Shown in pieces: positions 42,853 to 51,979 of a stretch of DNA of 64,000 bases; within the stretch, counting starts at the first letter, position 1, and each line of letters begins with the position of its first letter. The stretch spans positions 62,001 to 126,000 of the forward strand of contig SUVP01000005.1 in assembly GCA_015061945.1 (NCBI GenBank), in the 5' to 3' direction. This DNA is from Opitutales bacterium. Lineage in GTDB: Bacteria; Verrucomicrobiota; Verrucomicrobiia; Opitutales; Intestinicryptomonadaceae. The translations under genes were made by a program, and so were the position numbers. The notes under the pieces are model-generated. The model was not told the origin of the DNA and did no database searches. It was given only the letters and a program-made list of their open reading frames with translations.

Positions 42853-42990
42853 TTATTTTGTAACGAGACGCTTGCGTCCCTTTTGTCTGCGTGCAGCAAT
42901 AACAGCTTTTCCGCCGCGTGTTTTATTTCTTGCACGCCAGCCACAGCGACGTGCACGTTTCAACTTTGAAGGATTATATGTAGGGTTCAT
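42853..42990 (-). CDS. rpmH: 50S ribosomal protein L34 (absent from the ORF track)
   Basis: Reading the minus strand from the ATG at 42990 gives a 45-residue, very basic protein: [20 protein letters not shown], then [15 protein letters not shown] and [10 protein letters not shown]. The PSKLKR, GxxAR and RRxKGRKRL elements are the L34 signature. It was missed by the track because of its length. It heads the rpmH-rnpA-yidD-yidC operon, 20 bases before rnpA. The dnaA gene that often lies next to rpmH is not here. Confidence 0.95.
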   Translation of the reverse strand: MNPTYNPSKLKRARRCGWRARNKTRGGKAVIAARRQKGRKRLVTK

Positions 42991-43027
42991 TGTCGTGTAA
43001 TGTAAAATTTGAAATTGTTAAAGTCGT

Positions 43028-43058
43028 TTTATAAAATCTGATTTTTATATTCTGTCAA
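43028..43058 (-). promoter_or_regulatory. Candidate promoter of the rpmH operon
   Basis: On the minus strand TTGACA (43058-43053) is followed by TTTATA at 17 bases or TATAAA at 19 bases. It lies about 40-70 bases ahead of rpmH. Confidence 0.5.
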
Positions 43059-43116
43059 CATCTTTTTCGCCAATTTTTTCTATTTTTGCATTTTTATTTC
43101 ATTTTTTTATTATTAC

Positions 43117-43151
43117 TTGACAGTTTAGTTCTTTGTTCTTAAAGCTATTAC
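43117..43151 (+). promoter_or_regulatory. Candidate promoter of the LacI-family gene
   Basis: TTGACA at 43117-43122; TATTAC follows after 23 bases and TAAAGC after 17. The rest of the 183-base divergent region is AT-rich; no DnaA boxes are visible. Confidence 0.35.
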
Positions 43152-43173
43152 AACTATTTTATATTTATAATTT

Positions 43174-44205
43174 ATGGTTGGTAAACGTACAACTCTATCT
43201 GATATTGCAAAAAAAGTTGGCATCTCAAAAAGTGCAGTGTCGCTTGCGATGAACGATTCTCCCATGGTCTCGGAGCAGACTCGCAAGCTTGTTGTCGAAA
43301 CTGCGTTGAGTATGGGATATGTCAAAAACGAGTTAGTTTCATCGATGATGTCTAATATCAAGCGTTCGGGCGGAAAAAAGTTTTCTGAAACAATCGCACT
43401 TGTCAATGGCAATCGAGATGAGTTTGCACTTACAAACCACCCGACACTTCCACGCTATTGCGAGGGAATCCGTGAAGAAGCGTCTCGCTTGGGCTATTCA
43501 ATAAATGAGTTTTGGCTACATCGACCAAATTTGACAGGCGAATCATTCTCACGCACATTGAGGTCTCGTGGAATACGAGGAGGGATTATTTTAGGACACT
43601 CTTTTGGCAATGTATTCCCGCCATCATTCAAATGCGTCTGGAAAAATTTTTATTTTGTATCGGCTGGAATTAAAACGCACGACCCCAATCTTGAAATGGT
43701 GTCAGCCGACCATTACGCAATTTCTTATCACGCTATGTTGAATGCTCTCCAAAAAGGGTACAAACGCCCTGTTCTAATTATCGATGAGCATATAGATAAC
43801 CTTGTCGACGGGCGATTTGTAGCAGGTTTTCTTCGAGCCCAAATGGGTATTCCGTCTGAAAATATAATTCCACCATTAACCGAATCTATATCTGAAGATA
43901 ACCTAAAAAATCTCGACGATTATCTTAAAAAGTACAATCCCGATGCGATTCTGTTTTTGTTGGACGCAACAAGAAAAGTTCTCCAAAAAAGCACAGTGTT
44001 CAAACGCAAAAAAATTGCGATGATTCAACTTGAGCGACGCAATACTAATATCGACATTCCGAATTGGACGGGAATGGAACAAAATAACGATATTGTCGGG
44101 AAAGTCGCAATGCGTAGGTTGGCAGATATGTTGAGTAGAACATCGTCGGTTGTCGGCGAAAATGCGAATATCTTGACATTAATTCCACCACGTTGGGTAG
44201 AGTAG
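43174..44205 (+). CDS. LacI-family transcriptional regulator
   Basis: A 343-residue protein with the LacI helix-turn-helix at residues 7-30 (TLSDIAKKVGISKSAVSLAM) and hinge region, followed by a periplasmic-binding-protein-like effector domain (GYSINEFWLHRP, RSRGIRGGIILGHS, a late DAILFLLDA). Such proteins usually respond to a sugar and control its catabolic genes. It is not next to a transporter or catabolic operon, so the target is unknown. The hinge and effector domain are unusual in sequence; xylose/ribose-type ligand residues could not be assigned. It is convergent with purC across a terminator. Confidence 0.92.
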   Translation: MVGKRTTLSDIAKKVGISKSAVSLAMNDSPMVSEQTRKLVVETALSMGYVKNELVSSMMSNIKRSGGKKFSETIALVNGNRDEFALTNHPTLPRYCEGIREEASRLGYSINEFWLHRPNLTGESFSRTLRSRGIRGGIILGHSFGNVFPPSFKCVWKNFYFVSAGIKTHDPNLEMVSADHYAISYHAMLNALQKGYKRPVLIIDEHIDNLVDGRFVAGFLRAQMGIPSENIIPPLTESISEDNLKNLDDYLKKYNPDAILFLLDATRKVLQKSTVFKRKKIAMIQLERRNTNIDIPNWTGMEQNNDIVGKVAMRRLADMLSRTSSVVGENANILTLIPPRWVE

Positions 44206-44211
44206 TGGCAC

Positions 44212-44247
44212 AAAAAAATCTGCTTTTTTAATAAGCAGATTTTTTTG
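44212..44247. terminator. Bidirectional Rho-independent terminator
   Basis: AAATCTGCTT/AAGCAGATTT with flanking A and T runs, between the LacI-type gene and purC. Confidence 0.85.
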
Positions 44248-44259
44248 TTTTGTAGATGA

Positions 44260-45156
44260 TTACTCGCCCATCAATTTTGAGAGTGCAGTTGAATAGCACT
44301 TAATTGTGTTTGCGATAACTTCAGGTGGGAGTTCTGGTGCAGGTGGTTGCTTGTCCCAATCGAGAGTTTCGAGCCAATCGCGAACATATTGTTTGTCGTA
44401 AGACGATTGCGAGCGACCAATTTGATAATCGTCAGCAGGCCAGTAGCGAGATGAGTCTGGTGTCAACACTTCGTCGATAAGATAAACTTTACCATTTGCG
44501 TCAGTACCAAATTCAAACTTTGTATCGGCGAGGATAATACCGCACTCAGATGCTTTCTTTGCACCCATATTGTAGAGGTCGAGACTTGCTTTTTTGATTG
44601 TGTTGAAAAGTTCCGAACCCAACAATTTTTCGCATTCTGCATTTGTGATAGGCATATCATGACCTTCTGCAGCTTTTGTCGTAGGAGTGAAAAGTGGAGT
44701 TGGCAACTGTTGACTTTCTTGAAGACCTGCTGGAAGGTCGAAATCAAAAAGTTTGCCAGTTTGTTTGTATTCTTTCCAGCCACTGCCAGCCAAGTATCCA
44801 CGGGCGATTGCTTCAATCGGCATAGGATTGAGTTTTTTTACAATCATCGAACGATCGATAAGATGTGGGAAATCTTTCAAAACTTCACGGACACGTTCGT
44901 CGTGATTTTCCACCAAATGTGTCGGCATAAATTTAGATGCCTGTTCGAACCACCAAAGGCTTATTTGTGTAAGTAGAACGCCTTTTCCTGGAACGCCATT
45001 AGGCATAATTACATCGAACGCAGATATGCGGTCGGTAGCGATGATTAACAATTCATCGCCGAGATCAAAGTTTTCTCTAACCTTACCTTTTGATACTTTT
45101 GGGAAAGGCAGATTGTCAACTGTCATTAAAGCTTCTTTAGGGAGATTGAATTTCAT
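44260..45156 (-). CDS. purC: SAICAR synthase (phosphoribosylaminoimidazole-succinocarboxamide synthase)
   Basis: Starting at the ATG at 45156 (MKFNLPKEALM) gives 298 residues, the length of the longer PurC type. Motifs: VSKGKVRENFDLGDELLIIATDRISAFD (in part), NGVPGKGVLLTQIS, MIVKKLNPMPIEAIARGYL and FGTDANGKVYLIDEVLTPDSSRYW. The enzyme joins aspartate to CAIR in purine synthesis. It is a single gene; other pur genes are not in the window. Divergent to the chemosensory operon. Confidence 0.95.
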   Translation of the reverse strand: MKFNLPKEALMTVDNLPFPKVSKGKVRENFDLGDELLIIATDRISAFDVIMPNGVPGKGVLLTQISLWWFEQASKFMPTHLVENHDERVREVLKDFPHLIDRSMIVKKLNPMPIEAIARGYLAGSGWKEYKQTGKLFDFDLPAGLQESQQLPTPLFTPTTKAAEGHDMPITNAECEKLLGSELFNTIKKASLDLYNMGAKKASECGIILADTKFEFGTDANGKVYLIDEVLTPDSSRYWPADDYQIGRSQSSYDKQYVRDWLETLDWDKQPPAPELPPEVIANTIKCYSTALSKLMGE

Positions 45157-45292
45157 ATATTCACAAGCATAATATATTATAGCAAAAGGCAAGTTTATAA
45201 TACTTACAAAATAAACAAAAATCTTGCAAGTGGGCGTTTGATGCGTATGTTTGTATGGTAATGGCGTGGCGTTGCGTCAGCCTGCACGAGTT

Positions 45293-47527
45293 ATGAAGAT
45301 ACGCACAAAAATCATTTTATATATATTACTTCCCATTTTTGTAGTCGATTTGGCTATAACGGCGACTAATTCTTACAATAATTATTTAGAGCTAAAATCT
45401 GTCGCCGAAAGCAAATTTGTATCAGAGACAGAGCTTATATCTGCGAAAATATCTGCAGAAAATACGCGTGGTGTTGCGTTGGCAAAAAGTACGGCAGAAT
45501 CGGCTTCGATATTATTTGGTGAACGTGCCGAAAGTGTACGTTTGGTAAAGGATATTCTCACAGAGTTCCCCAGTTTTATCGGGGCAAGTGTAGGGTACGA
45601 AGTGAATGCCGACTTTGCCGATTTTAAAACTGAACTCGGCTTGAAAAATCTTCGAGATGGCAAAGATGTTAAAACTGACGGTGGTGTAGACGCCTACAAC
45701 TTTTCGCAAAATAAAACAAACGTCTCAATGGACGAATGGATTGCAAAATCTGAAGGTGGCAGATTTATTGCGTATTGGACTCGTGCAAAAGGTGAGCTTG
45801 TTCTCGAACCACTCACTGGTATGGATACTGCGATGTATTCAGCGGGACTTCGCAAAAAAACAGAATCGGGCGACGGCGAAGCGTTTATCGTTACAGAGCC
45901 GTATATGTATTCTAATAATATTATGATGGTCGAATATTCTGCACCGATTTTTTACGAAGGTAAATTTTGCGGGCAAGTCGCTTTCGACCGTGATTTATCC
46001 ACAATATCATCACTCATAAATTCTGTAAAAACATCACGAGGTGGAGATATATTTTTAGTGAGTGCACAAGGTAGAATTATCACTGCTACTAAAAACGAAA
46101 ATTTGCGTACACTTTCAATCGACGACCTTCTCACAGATGAAAACGGCAACTTCACTCTTGCAACTTTGCGAGACGAAAATGGTCAACTTATCCGTGATGA
46201 AATGAATGTCGCAAAAAATGATATTTCAAAGTATCGCACAGCTTATCGTGATATGCTAAAGACTGCATTTGAAACATCAAAAAATTCAATAATGATTGAA
46301 AATCTCGACAAGGGAGTCTCGACTTTTAGAGACGCTCAAACGGATAAAGTTTATTGGGTTTCGCACAATTTGGTTCGCCCTGGAAATTGGGTTGTTGTGA
46401 ATGTAGTTTCGCAAGATGAAATTTTAAGCACAATTTATTCTTCGATTGTTCGTGATTTTGCTGGTATGGGCGTATATTTGTTTGTTTTGCTGGTGTCGCT
46501 TTTTGCAATGCGTGGTACTTTTTATAGAATAAAACAATCGGCAGATATTGCCGAAAAAGTGTCAGTCGGAAACTTCAGAATAGAAACTAATGCAACAGAA
46601 ACATCGTCAGACGAAGCTGGCAGATTATTACATTCTGTCGCAAAAATGACATCTAAAGTACGCTCGTTTGTCTTGCATATAAAAATTGCGAGCTTGGGAA
46701 TATCGGAATCGGCAGAAGAAATCGAGTATTCATCTGGAAAGTACGCAAGCGGATTAAAAGAGACAAATGGACAGATTGAAAGCGTTGCAGACTCGCTAAA
46801 GCAACTTGGTGAGAACTCGAGAATCTTGTGCGATTTGACTGACGAATTATCTGAAAACGCACTCGATGGGGCTCAAAAAGCAAACGATGGAAAACGCAAA
46901 ATATCTGAAATGGAATTGGCACTCGGAGTATTTTCTCGCAGTACATCAAGTGTCGGACGCCGTCTTGCTACTATTAGCGAACGTGTCGAAAATATTGCGT
47001 CGTCGGTAGCGACAGTCGCAAAGGTTTCGGAAGAGACGAATTTGCTTTCGTTGAATGCGTCAATCGAAGCAGAAAAAGCTGGTTCTGCTGGTGTCGGTTT
47101 TGCAGTTGTGGCAAGAGAAATTGGGCGTCTTGCAGAGCAGTCGGCATCGGCAGTTGAAGATATTGAAACTATCGTAAAAGATATGCAAAGTGCGGTGGAA
47201 TCGGGTGTGGCAGAAATGGATAAATTTGCAGAAGAAATCCGCACCGGTGGGGCAGACGTTGCAAGGCTTATCCTCGATATCGATGAGTTAGCGTCGAAAA
47301 TGCAAACTATTGCTCCGCAAGTTGAGCGTTTGGCAAGTGCAATGCAATCGCAAAGGTTCGATATTTCAAAGCTTGCCGATACAATTTCAGATGTTGGCGA
47401 TTCTATGAAACAAACTGCTTTGTACTTGCGAGATGCCGAAAATGGTCGCTTGCAACTCAAAGAAGCGTCGTCGAGATTATCTTCAGAAATTTCCGCTTTT
47501 GATGTAGAGTCGAAAGGCAATGACTAA
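45293..47527 (+). CDS. Methyl-accepting chemotaxis-type receptor (WspA-like position)
   Basis: The ATG at 45293 ([20 protein letters not shown]) places the first membrane helix at the N-terminus; the ORF-track start adds 14 residues. The 744-residue protein has a large extracytoplasmic sensor domain of dCache type ([23 protein letters not shown], then [14 protein letters not shown]), a second membrane helix at about 391-407 ([14 protein letters not shown]), a HAMP linker and a cytoplasmic coiled coil. The signalling tip is [19 protein letters not shown]...[16 protein letters not shown]. It would sense a small ligand and control the kinase encoded three genes later. Its stop overlaps the next start (TAATG). 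No CheR or CheB gene is adjacent. Confidence 0.93.
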   Translation: MKIRTKIILYILLPIFVVDLAITATNSYNNYLELKSVAESKFVSETELISAKISAENTRGVALAKSTAESASILFGERAESVRLVKDILTEFPSFIGASVGYEVNADFADFKTELGLKNLRDGKDVKTDGGVDAYNFSQNKTNVSMDEWIAKSEGGRFIAYWTRAKGELVLEPLTGMDTAMYSAGLRKKTESGDGEAFIVTEPYMYSNNIMMVEYSAPIFYEGKFCGQVAFDRDLSTISSLINSVKTSRGGDIFLVSAQGRIITATKNENLRTLSIDDLLTDENGNFTLATLRDENGQLIRDEMNVAKNDISKYRTAYRDMLKTAFETSKNSIMIENLDKGVSTFRDAQTDKVYWVSHNLVRPGNWVVVNVVSQDEILSTIYSSIVRDFAGMGVYLFVLLVSLFAMRGTFYRIKQSADIAEKVSVGNFRIETNATETSSDEAGRLLHSVAKMTSKVRSFVLHIKIASLGISESAEEIEYSSGKYASGLKETNGQIESVADSLKQLGENSRILCDLTDELSENALDGAQKANDGKRKISEMELALGVFSRSTSSVGRRLATISERVENIASSVATVAKVSEETNLLSLNASIEAEKAGSAGVGFAVVAREIGRLAEQSASAVEDIETIVKDMQSAVESGVAEMDKFAEEIRTGGADVARLILDIDELASKMQTIAPQVERLASAMQSQRFDISKLADTISDVGDSMKQTALYLRDAENGRLQLKEASSRLSSEISAFDVESKGND

Positions 47528-47949
47528 TGTTTGCACTAATTTTTACTTTAGATGAAAAAAAGTATGGTATTGATGTTGAAAACATCGTATCGGTAATGCC
47601 TGCTTTTGATGTTGTGAAGGACGATTCTTGCAAGTTGTCGTTTATTGGTTGGCGGAATTATCAAAATGGTCGTATTCCAACTTTCGATTTAAATTACGCA
47701 ATAAATCAAAAATATGTAAAACACATTTTAGGTGTGCGACACATAATTTTTAATGCAACTTTTGCAGATGAGAAAAAACCAATAGCACTTGCTATCGGCG
47801 GGGTAGAATCGGTATCAGAATTTAGCGAACAAGCATTTTCCAAAACGTCAGATGACACATTTTGTACTGCACATAACAACGAGTATGGCGATGTTGAAAT
47901 TATAAATATTGCATCGCTTTTGAAAGGAGCATTGTTCGATTATGAGTAG
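47527..47949 (+). CDS. CheW-type coupling protein, first copy (WspB-like position)
   Basis: A 140-residue CheW-fold protein: FALIFTLDEKKYGIDVENIVSVMPA, a central PTFDLN segment like the PVIDL of CheW proteins, and ALAIGGVESVSEFSEQAF near the end. Conservation is weak, as in WspB-type couplers. It should connect receptor and kinase. It overlaps the receptor gene by one base and the next CheW gene by eight, so the four genes are translationally linked. Confidence 0.82.
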   Translation: MFALIFTLDEKKYGIDVENIVSVMPAFDVVKDDSCKLSFIGWRNYQNGRIPTFDLNYAINQKYVKHILGVRHIIFNATFADEKKPIALAIGGVESVSEFSEQAFSKTSDDTFCTAHNNEYGDVEIINIASLLKGALFDYE

Positions 47950-48577
47950 TTTCAAGACATCTGTCAGGTGCTGGAATGATATCGGTATTTGGGGAGACTC
48001 AACTTGCCCTCGACTCGTATCGGCAATCCACTGTGCAAATTGCAGTATTTATTCAGATGCAGGGCGAGAACTTTTTGAAAGAGAAATTCCAAAGGATTAT
48101 TTTAAAACGTGGATAGATGAGATAGAAAATAGTGCCGATTTTATCGGTCATACGGGCGAATCGTTTTTTGTATTTAAGTGTGGCGAAAATTTGTTCGCCT
48201 TGCCGATGAAAGTCGTATCTGAAGTGTCGTCTATGCGAATGATTCACAAAATTCCATACCGACGTGGTGGGACGATTGTCGGGCTTGTGAATATCAATGG
48301 AGAGCTTGTTCCAGCAACCGATTTGTTGTCGTTATTTTCATTGCCGACAAAATTGGAAAACCCAAAAAGTATAGTAGTTTGTTCGTTCGGCTTAAATCGA
48401 TTTGCATTTGCAGTCGATTCTGTTCGCGGTATATCTGTCGCCGACGAAAATTCTATCGCAGATGCAGACACATCAGACGCATGGTATGTCGAGAAAAAAT
48501 TTACGCTCAATGGCGAGAAAATAATTCTCATAAATTTTGAAATTCTAACAGGAGCAGTGTTGAAAAAAGGATTATGA
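47942..48577 (+). CDS. CheW-type coupling protein with N-terminal Cys/His motif (WspD-like)
   Basis: A 211-residue protein. The N-terminus has CWNDIGIWGDSTCP followed by IHCANCSIYS (Cys10, Cys22, His30, Cys31, Cys34), the cysteine-rich motif found in WspD-type CheW proteins of Wsp chemosensory systems. From about residue 70 a regular CheW domain follows (FKCGENLFALPMKVVSEVS, then GLVNINGELVPATDL). The Cys/His set could bind a metal. It couples receptor and kinase and overlaps both neighbours by a few bases. This motif is the best evidence that the cluster is Wsp-like. Confidence 0.9.
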   Translation: MSSFKTSVRCWNDIGIWGDSTCPRLVSAIHCANCSIYSDAGRELFEREIPKDYFKTWIDEIENSADFIGHTGESFFVFKCGENLFALPMKVVSEVSSMRMIHKIPYRRGGTIVGLVNINGELVPATDLLSLFSLPTKLENPKSIVVCSFGLNRFAFAVDSVRGISVADENSIADADTSDAWYVEKKFTLNGEKIILINFEILTGAVLKKGL

Positions 48578-51177
48578 AAAACGACACTTTTATGCTCGAA
48601 CTTTTTTTGAAAGAAGCGTCCGAACATTGTTCGGTTTTGCAAGCGTTGTGTGCTGGTAATGTAGATTCAAAAACGGGAGAACGCTCGGCGACATCGCTAA
48701 AAGGTGCAGGGCGAATGTTAGGTTTAGATAAGTATGCGTCTCTTTGCGAAAAAATAGAAAACTTTTTGCAACGCAATGAAGGTGCGGGGAAATTCAATTC
48801 ATCATTTTGTTTTGCAGTAGAAATTCTCTCGAAAATTGCCGAGTGCAAAGTTGACGAAGTTGAAAAATATCTCGAAGAAAATTCTGCAAGATTTGACGAA
48901 GCGTTGGCTTTCGATTTTCTCGCCGAAGATGTAGCGTCTCCCAATAATTCTACTTTTGAAAACAGCGTTGCCGAAAACAAACAAGACGGACTTCCGCCGA
49001 TTGAAGCGTCGATGAAATCGCTATTTTTGGAAGAGGCAAAAAATCATTTATCGTCTATTTCTGAAACGCTCGTAGAACTTGAAGGCGATTTTTCGAACGC
49101 ACGCAAGCTCGAAAAATTGATGCGTTCAAGCCATAGTATGAAAGGTGCGTCTCGAGTTGTCGGCTTGTCGGATATTGTAGCGTTTACGCACGAAATGGAA
49201 AATTGTTTTGTGTCGGCTCAGAAAGCAAAAATTGAATTGAATACAGAATCTCTCGATGTGCTTTTGAGTGCGACAGACTTTCTTTCGGCTCTTTGTGAAA
49301 CTGGTTTTGAATCGATGAGTCGCACACGGTACTATTCAATTTTGGAAAATTTGAAACGTGTAGAAAGTGGGAAATTTGACGACATAAAAATTGTAGCTGA
49401 ACGTCGTGAAAGTGTCGAACAAACAACTAAAGCAAAACGTGATGATGCATACGTTAGAGTATCGGCAAAAAGCTTGAGTTCGCTCATGGAACTTTCGGCT
49501 GAGATTTTGATTGAAAACCGACGAATAGAAAATTATCGAGAATCGAGTGCGTCGATTAAAGAATCGCAAGAACAGATTGTCCGACAACTCGAAAGTGCGA
49601 TGGCATCTATTGAGGGTTCGCAAGGTTCGGATGCGTCGATTGCACGATTAGAGCAGTTGAGAAAATCTATGCGTGCACTTGTTGACTTGTCTCGTGTTCA
49701 GGCAGAATCTCTCGGCGAATATTCTCGCAGAAATGTTATGCTTTCGGGGCGATTATATGCCGAAGTGTCCGCAAGCAGAATGCGTCCGTTCTCCGACGGA
49801 ATAACGATGTTCCCACGTCTTGTTCGAGATTTAGCAAAAGAGTCGGGCAAAAAAATCTCGCTCGAAATTCATGGAAAGGACGTACCTGTCGACCGTGATG
49901 TCCTTGAAAGACTCGAGTCGCCAATAAATCACTTGTTGCGAAATGCGTGCGACCATGGGATTGAATTGACGCAAGAACGTATCGCAAAAGGTAAGCAAGC
50001 AACTGGCAAAATAATTTTGAGTGCATGGCACTCGTCAGGATTTTTAATGCTCCAAATTAAAGATGACGGAGCGGGGCTTAATGAAGAAAAAATCAGAGCA
50101 AAAATTTTAGAGAGAAATTTGGTGTCGGCTGAAATCCTCGAAAAAATGTCGTCTGACGAAGTGTTCGAGTTTTTGTTCTTGCCGAATTTTACAACAAAAG
50201 AAAATGTAACTGAACTCAGTGGACGTGGTGTTGGGTTAGATGTCGTGCAAACTATGCTTCGTGAAGTCGGCGGGGTTATATCGGTATCGAGTAAGAAAGA
50301 CGAAGGTGCAGAATTTGTGATGAAATTGCCAATCACACGTTCGGTAATAAAGTCGCTTACAATTCTCGTTGGGGGAGAGCCGTATGCATTGCCGTTGGGC
50401 AGAGTTTATCGAACATTGAAATTGTCGCCATCGGAAATATTTTCGGAAGATGGTATAAGAATGTTTGAGTTTGAAGGACGCAAAGTAAAACTATTTTCTG
50501 CTTACGAAATTTTAGGTTTAGGGCGTGAACAAGCACATTTATCAAGCGAAGTTTATGTAGTAGTTTTATCAAACAAAACAAATGTTTTCGGTTTTGAAGT
50601 TGATGGCTTGCCAAACGAAGTCGAGCTTGTGGCACGTCCGTTGCATGAAAGTTTAGGTAAGATTCCTTGCGTTTCGGCGGCGTCGCTGAATGAAGAAGGT
50701 TTGCCTGTTCTAATTCTCGATGCTGACGATTTAATGGTGTATGCAGAAAAATTTTCAGAACGTGGATTATCATCAATCAACGAAGTTTTCAGCGAGACGC
50801 AAAAGACAAAGAAATCGGTGTTGGTTGTCGACGATTCTGCAACGGTTAGAGAGACACAACGCAAAATTTTGGAGTCGGAAGGTTTTGATGTAGATACTGC
50901 GATAGATGGCGTAGACGGCTGGAACTCTTTTAGACTTTCAAAATACGATATAATCGTAAGCGATGTCGATATGCCGAGAATGACAGGTTTTGAGCTTGTC
51001 GAAAAAATACGTTCTATAAATACAAAAATTCCAATCGTGATAGTATCGTACAAAGACAGAACCGAAGATAGAGCTCGTGGAAGAACTGCTGGTGCAAACG
51101 CATACCTTACAAAAAGTAGTTTCCAAGACGATTCATTTTTGCGTACAATTAGAAGCTTGCTGAAAGTAGAGTCTTGA
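48574..51177 (+). CDS. CheA-type hybrid histidine kinase with receiver domain (WspE-like)
   Basis: An 867-residue protein. Residues 1-115 look like an Hpt domain, but the phosphorylatable His is replaced by Thr40 (RSATSLKGAG). A second Hpt at about 147-245 keeps it (RSSHSMKGAS, His187). A dimerisation helix pair follows, then the ATPase with N box HLLRNACDHGIE (about 453), G1 DDGAGLN (about 497) and G2 GRGVGLD (about 550), a CheW-like domain, and a C-terminal receiver with Asp753/Asp754, phosphoacceptor Asp797 (SDVDMPRMTG) and Lys847. CheA autophosphorylates and passes phosphate to receivers; here the only receiver in the cluster is the fused one. No separate response regulator follows. Confidence 0.93.
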   Translation: MKNDTFMLELFLKEASEHCSVLQALCAGNVDSKTGERSATSLKGAGRMLGLDKYASLCEKIENFLQRNEGAGKFNSSFCFAVEILSKIAECKVDEVEKYLEENSARFDEALAFDFLAEDVASPNNSTFENSVAENKQDGLPPIEASMKSLFLEEAKNHLSSISETLVELEGDFSNARKLEKLMRSSHSMKGASRVVGLSDIVAFTHEMENCFVSAQKAKIELNTESLDVLLSATDFLSALCETGFESMSRTRYYSILENLKRVESGKFDDIKIVAERRESVEQTTKAKRDDAYVRVSAKSLSSLMELSAEILIENRRIENYRESSASIKESQEQIVRQLESAMASIEGSQGSDASIARLEQLRKSMRALVDLSRVQAESLGEYSRRNVMLSGRLYAEVSASRMRPFSDGITMFPRLVRDLAKESGKKISLEIHGKDVPVDRDVLERLESPINHLLRNACDHGIELTQERIAKGKQATGKIILSAWHSSGFLMLQIKDDGAGLNEEKIRAKILERNLVSAEILEKMSSDEVFEFLFLPNFTTKENVTELSGRGVGLDVVQTMLREVGGVISVSSKKDEGAEFVMKLPITRSVIKSLTILVGGEPYALPLGRVYRTLKLSPSEIFSEDGIRMFEFEGRKVKLFSAYEILGLGREQAHLSSEVYVVVLSNKTNVFGFEVDGLPNEVELVARPLHESLGKIPCVSAASLNEEGLPVLILDADDLMVYAEKFSERGLSSINEVFSETQKTKKSVLVVDDSATVRETQRKILESEGFDVDTAIDGVDGWNSFRLSKYDIIVSDVDMPRMTGFELVEKIRSINTKIPIVIVSYKDRTEDRARGRTAGANAYLTKSSFQDDSFLRTIRSLLKVES

Positions 51178-51200
51178 CACTAAAAGGTAATTTTTAATAA
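51174..51200 (+). promoter_or_regulatory. Possible internal promoter before the glycosyltransferase gene
   Basis: TTGACA (51174-51179), overlapping the kinase stop codon, is followed after 15-17 bases by TAATAA/AATAAA. GGAG lies ahead of the ATG at 51235. No terminator was seen between kinase and glycosyltransferase, so read-through is also possible. Confidence 0.35.
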
Positions 51201-51234
51201 AACAGATATTTAAATAATTTACAGGAGAAAAGAA

Positions 51235-51966
51235 ATGTCCGACTACACAGTTATATGTATGAAATGGGGCGATAAGTACGGTGCAGAGTATGTAAATCGC
51301 TTGTACAATATGTGCGTACGCAACCTCACATTGCCTTTTAAATTTGTCTGTTTCACAGATAATGCTGACGGACTCGACGCAAATATACAATCGCGTCCAC
51401 TTCCTGAAATGGATTTACCGCCCGATAGAGAACGTGGTTGGCGTAAGTTATCGTGCTTCCGCAAAGATATCGGGTTGGAAGGCAGGATTCTTTTCCTCGA
51501 CCTCGATACTGTTATCGTCTCAAATATTGATGATTACTTTTTGATTGATGGCGATTTTTATGTTATCGAACATTGGCGTCCGTCAAAAAAACACGGTGTA
51601 GGCGAAACAGGTGTATACCGCTACGAAGCTGGTAAAAATCAAGATTTGTACGATTATTTTATGGCGAATATCGAAAAGGTAAAAGCAGAATATCGCCACG
51701 AACAAGCGTATGTAACAGATGTTCTCTCAAAGCGTGGTGTACTCAAATTTTGGCCAAAAAAATGGATGCCCAGTTTTAAGTATAATTGTTTGAGAGCATT
51801 CCCATTGTGCTATTTTTGCGATCCAATCCTTCCACCAGAAGCTAAAATGGTAGTATTCCATGGCAATCCTACGCCCGATCAAGCAATGGCTGGCAAAACA
51901 AAAGGCTGGAAGGGCATTTTCAGGCACGTTCGCACACCGCAATGGCTCAAAGATAATTGGAGATAA
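51235..51966 (+). CDS. Glycosyltransferase-like protein with DXD motif
   Basis: A 243-residue soluble protein with a nucleotide-sugar transferase (GT-A) look: YTVICMKWGDKYGAEYVNRLY at the start, PFKFVCFTDN, then ILFLDLDTVIVSNID with Asp89-x-Asp91 as the likely metal and sugar-nucleotide site. VVFHGNPTP lies near the C-terminus. The arrangement resembles GT8-type or related uncharacterised families. Donor and acceptor cannot be told. It is 57 bases after the kinase and 13 bases before a PIG-L deacetylase, a pairing that would suit modification of a surface glycan. Confidence 0.75.
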   Translation: MSDYTVICMKWGDKYGAEYVNRLYNMCVRNLTLPFKFVCFTDNADGLDANIQSRPLPEMDLPPDRERGWRKLSCFRKDIGLEGRILFLDLDTVIVSNIDDYFLIDGDFYVIEHWRPSKKHGVGETGVYRYEAGKNQDLYDYFMANIEKVKAEYRHEQAYVTDVLSKRGVLKFWPKKWMPSFKYNCLRAFPLCYFCDPILPPEAKMVVFHGNPTPDQAMAGKTKGWKGIFRHVRTPQWLKDNWR

Positions 51967-51979
51967 TTAGAATTTAAAT

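Noticed and set aside
45995-46003. Perfect DnaA box TTATCCACA
   Set aside because: A single copy inside the coding sequence of the chemosensory receptor, with no cluster of further boxes and no AT-rich unwinding region. Most likely chance.
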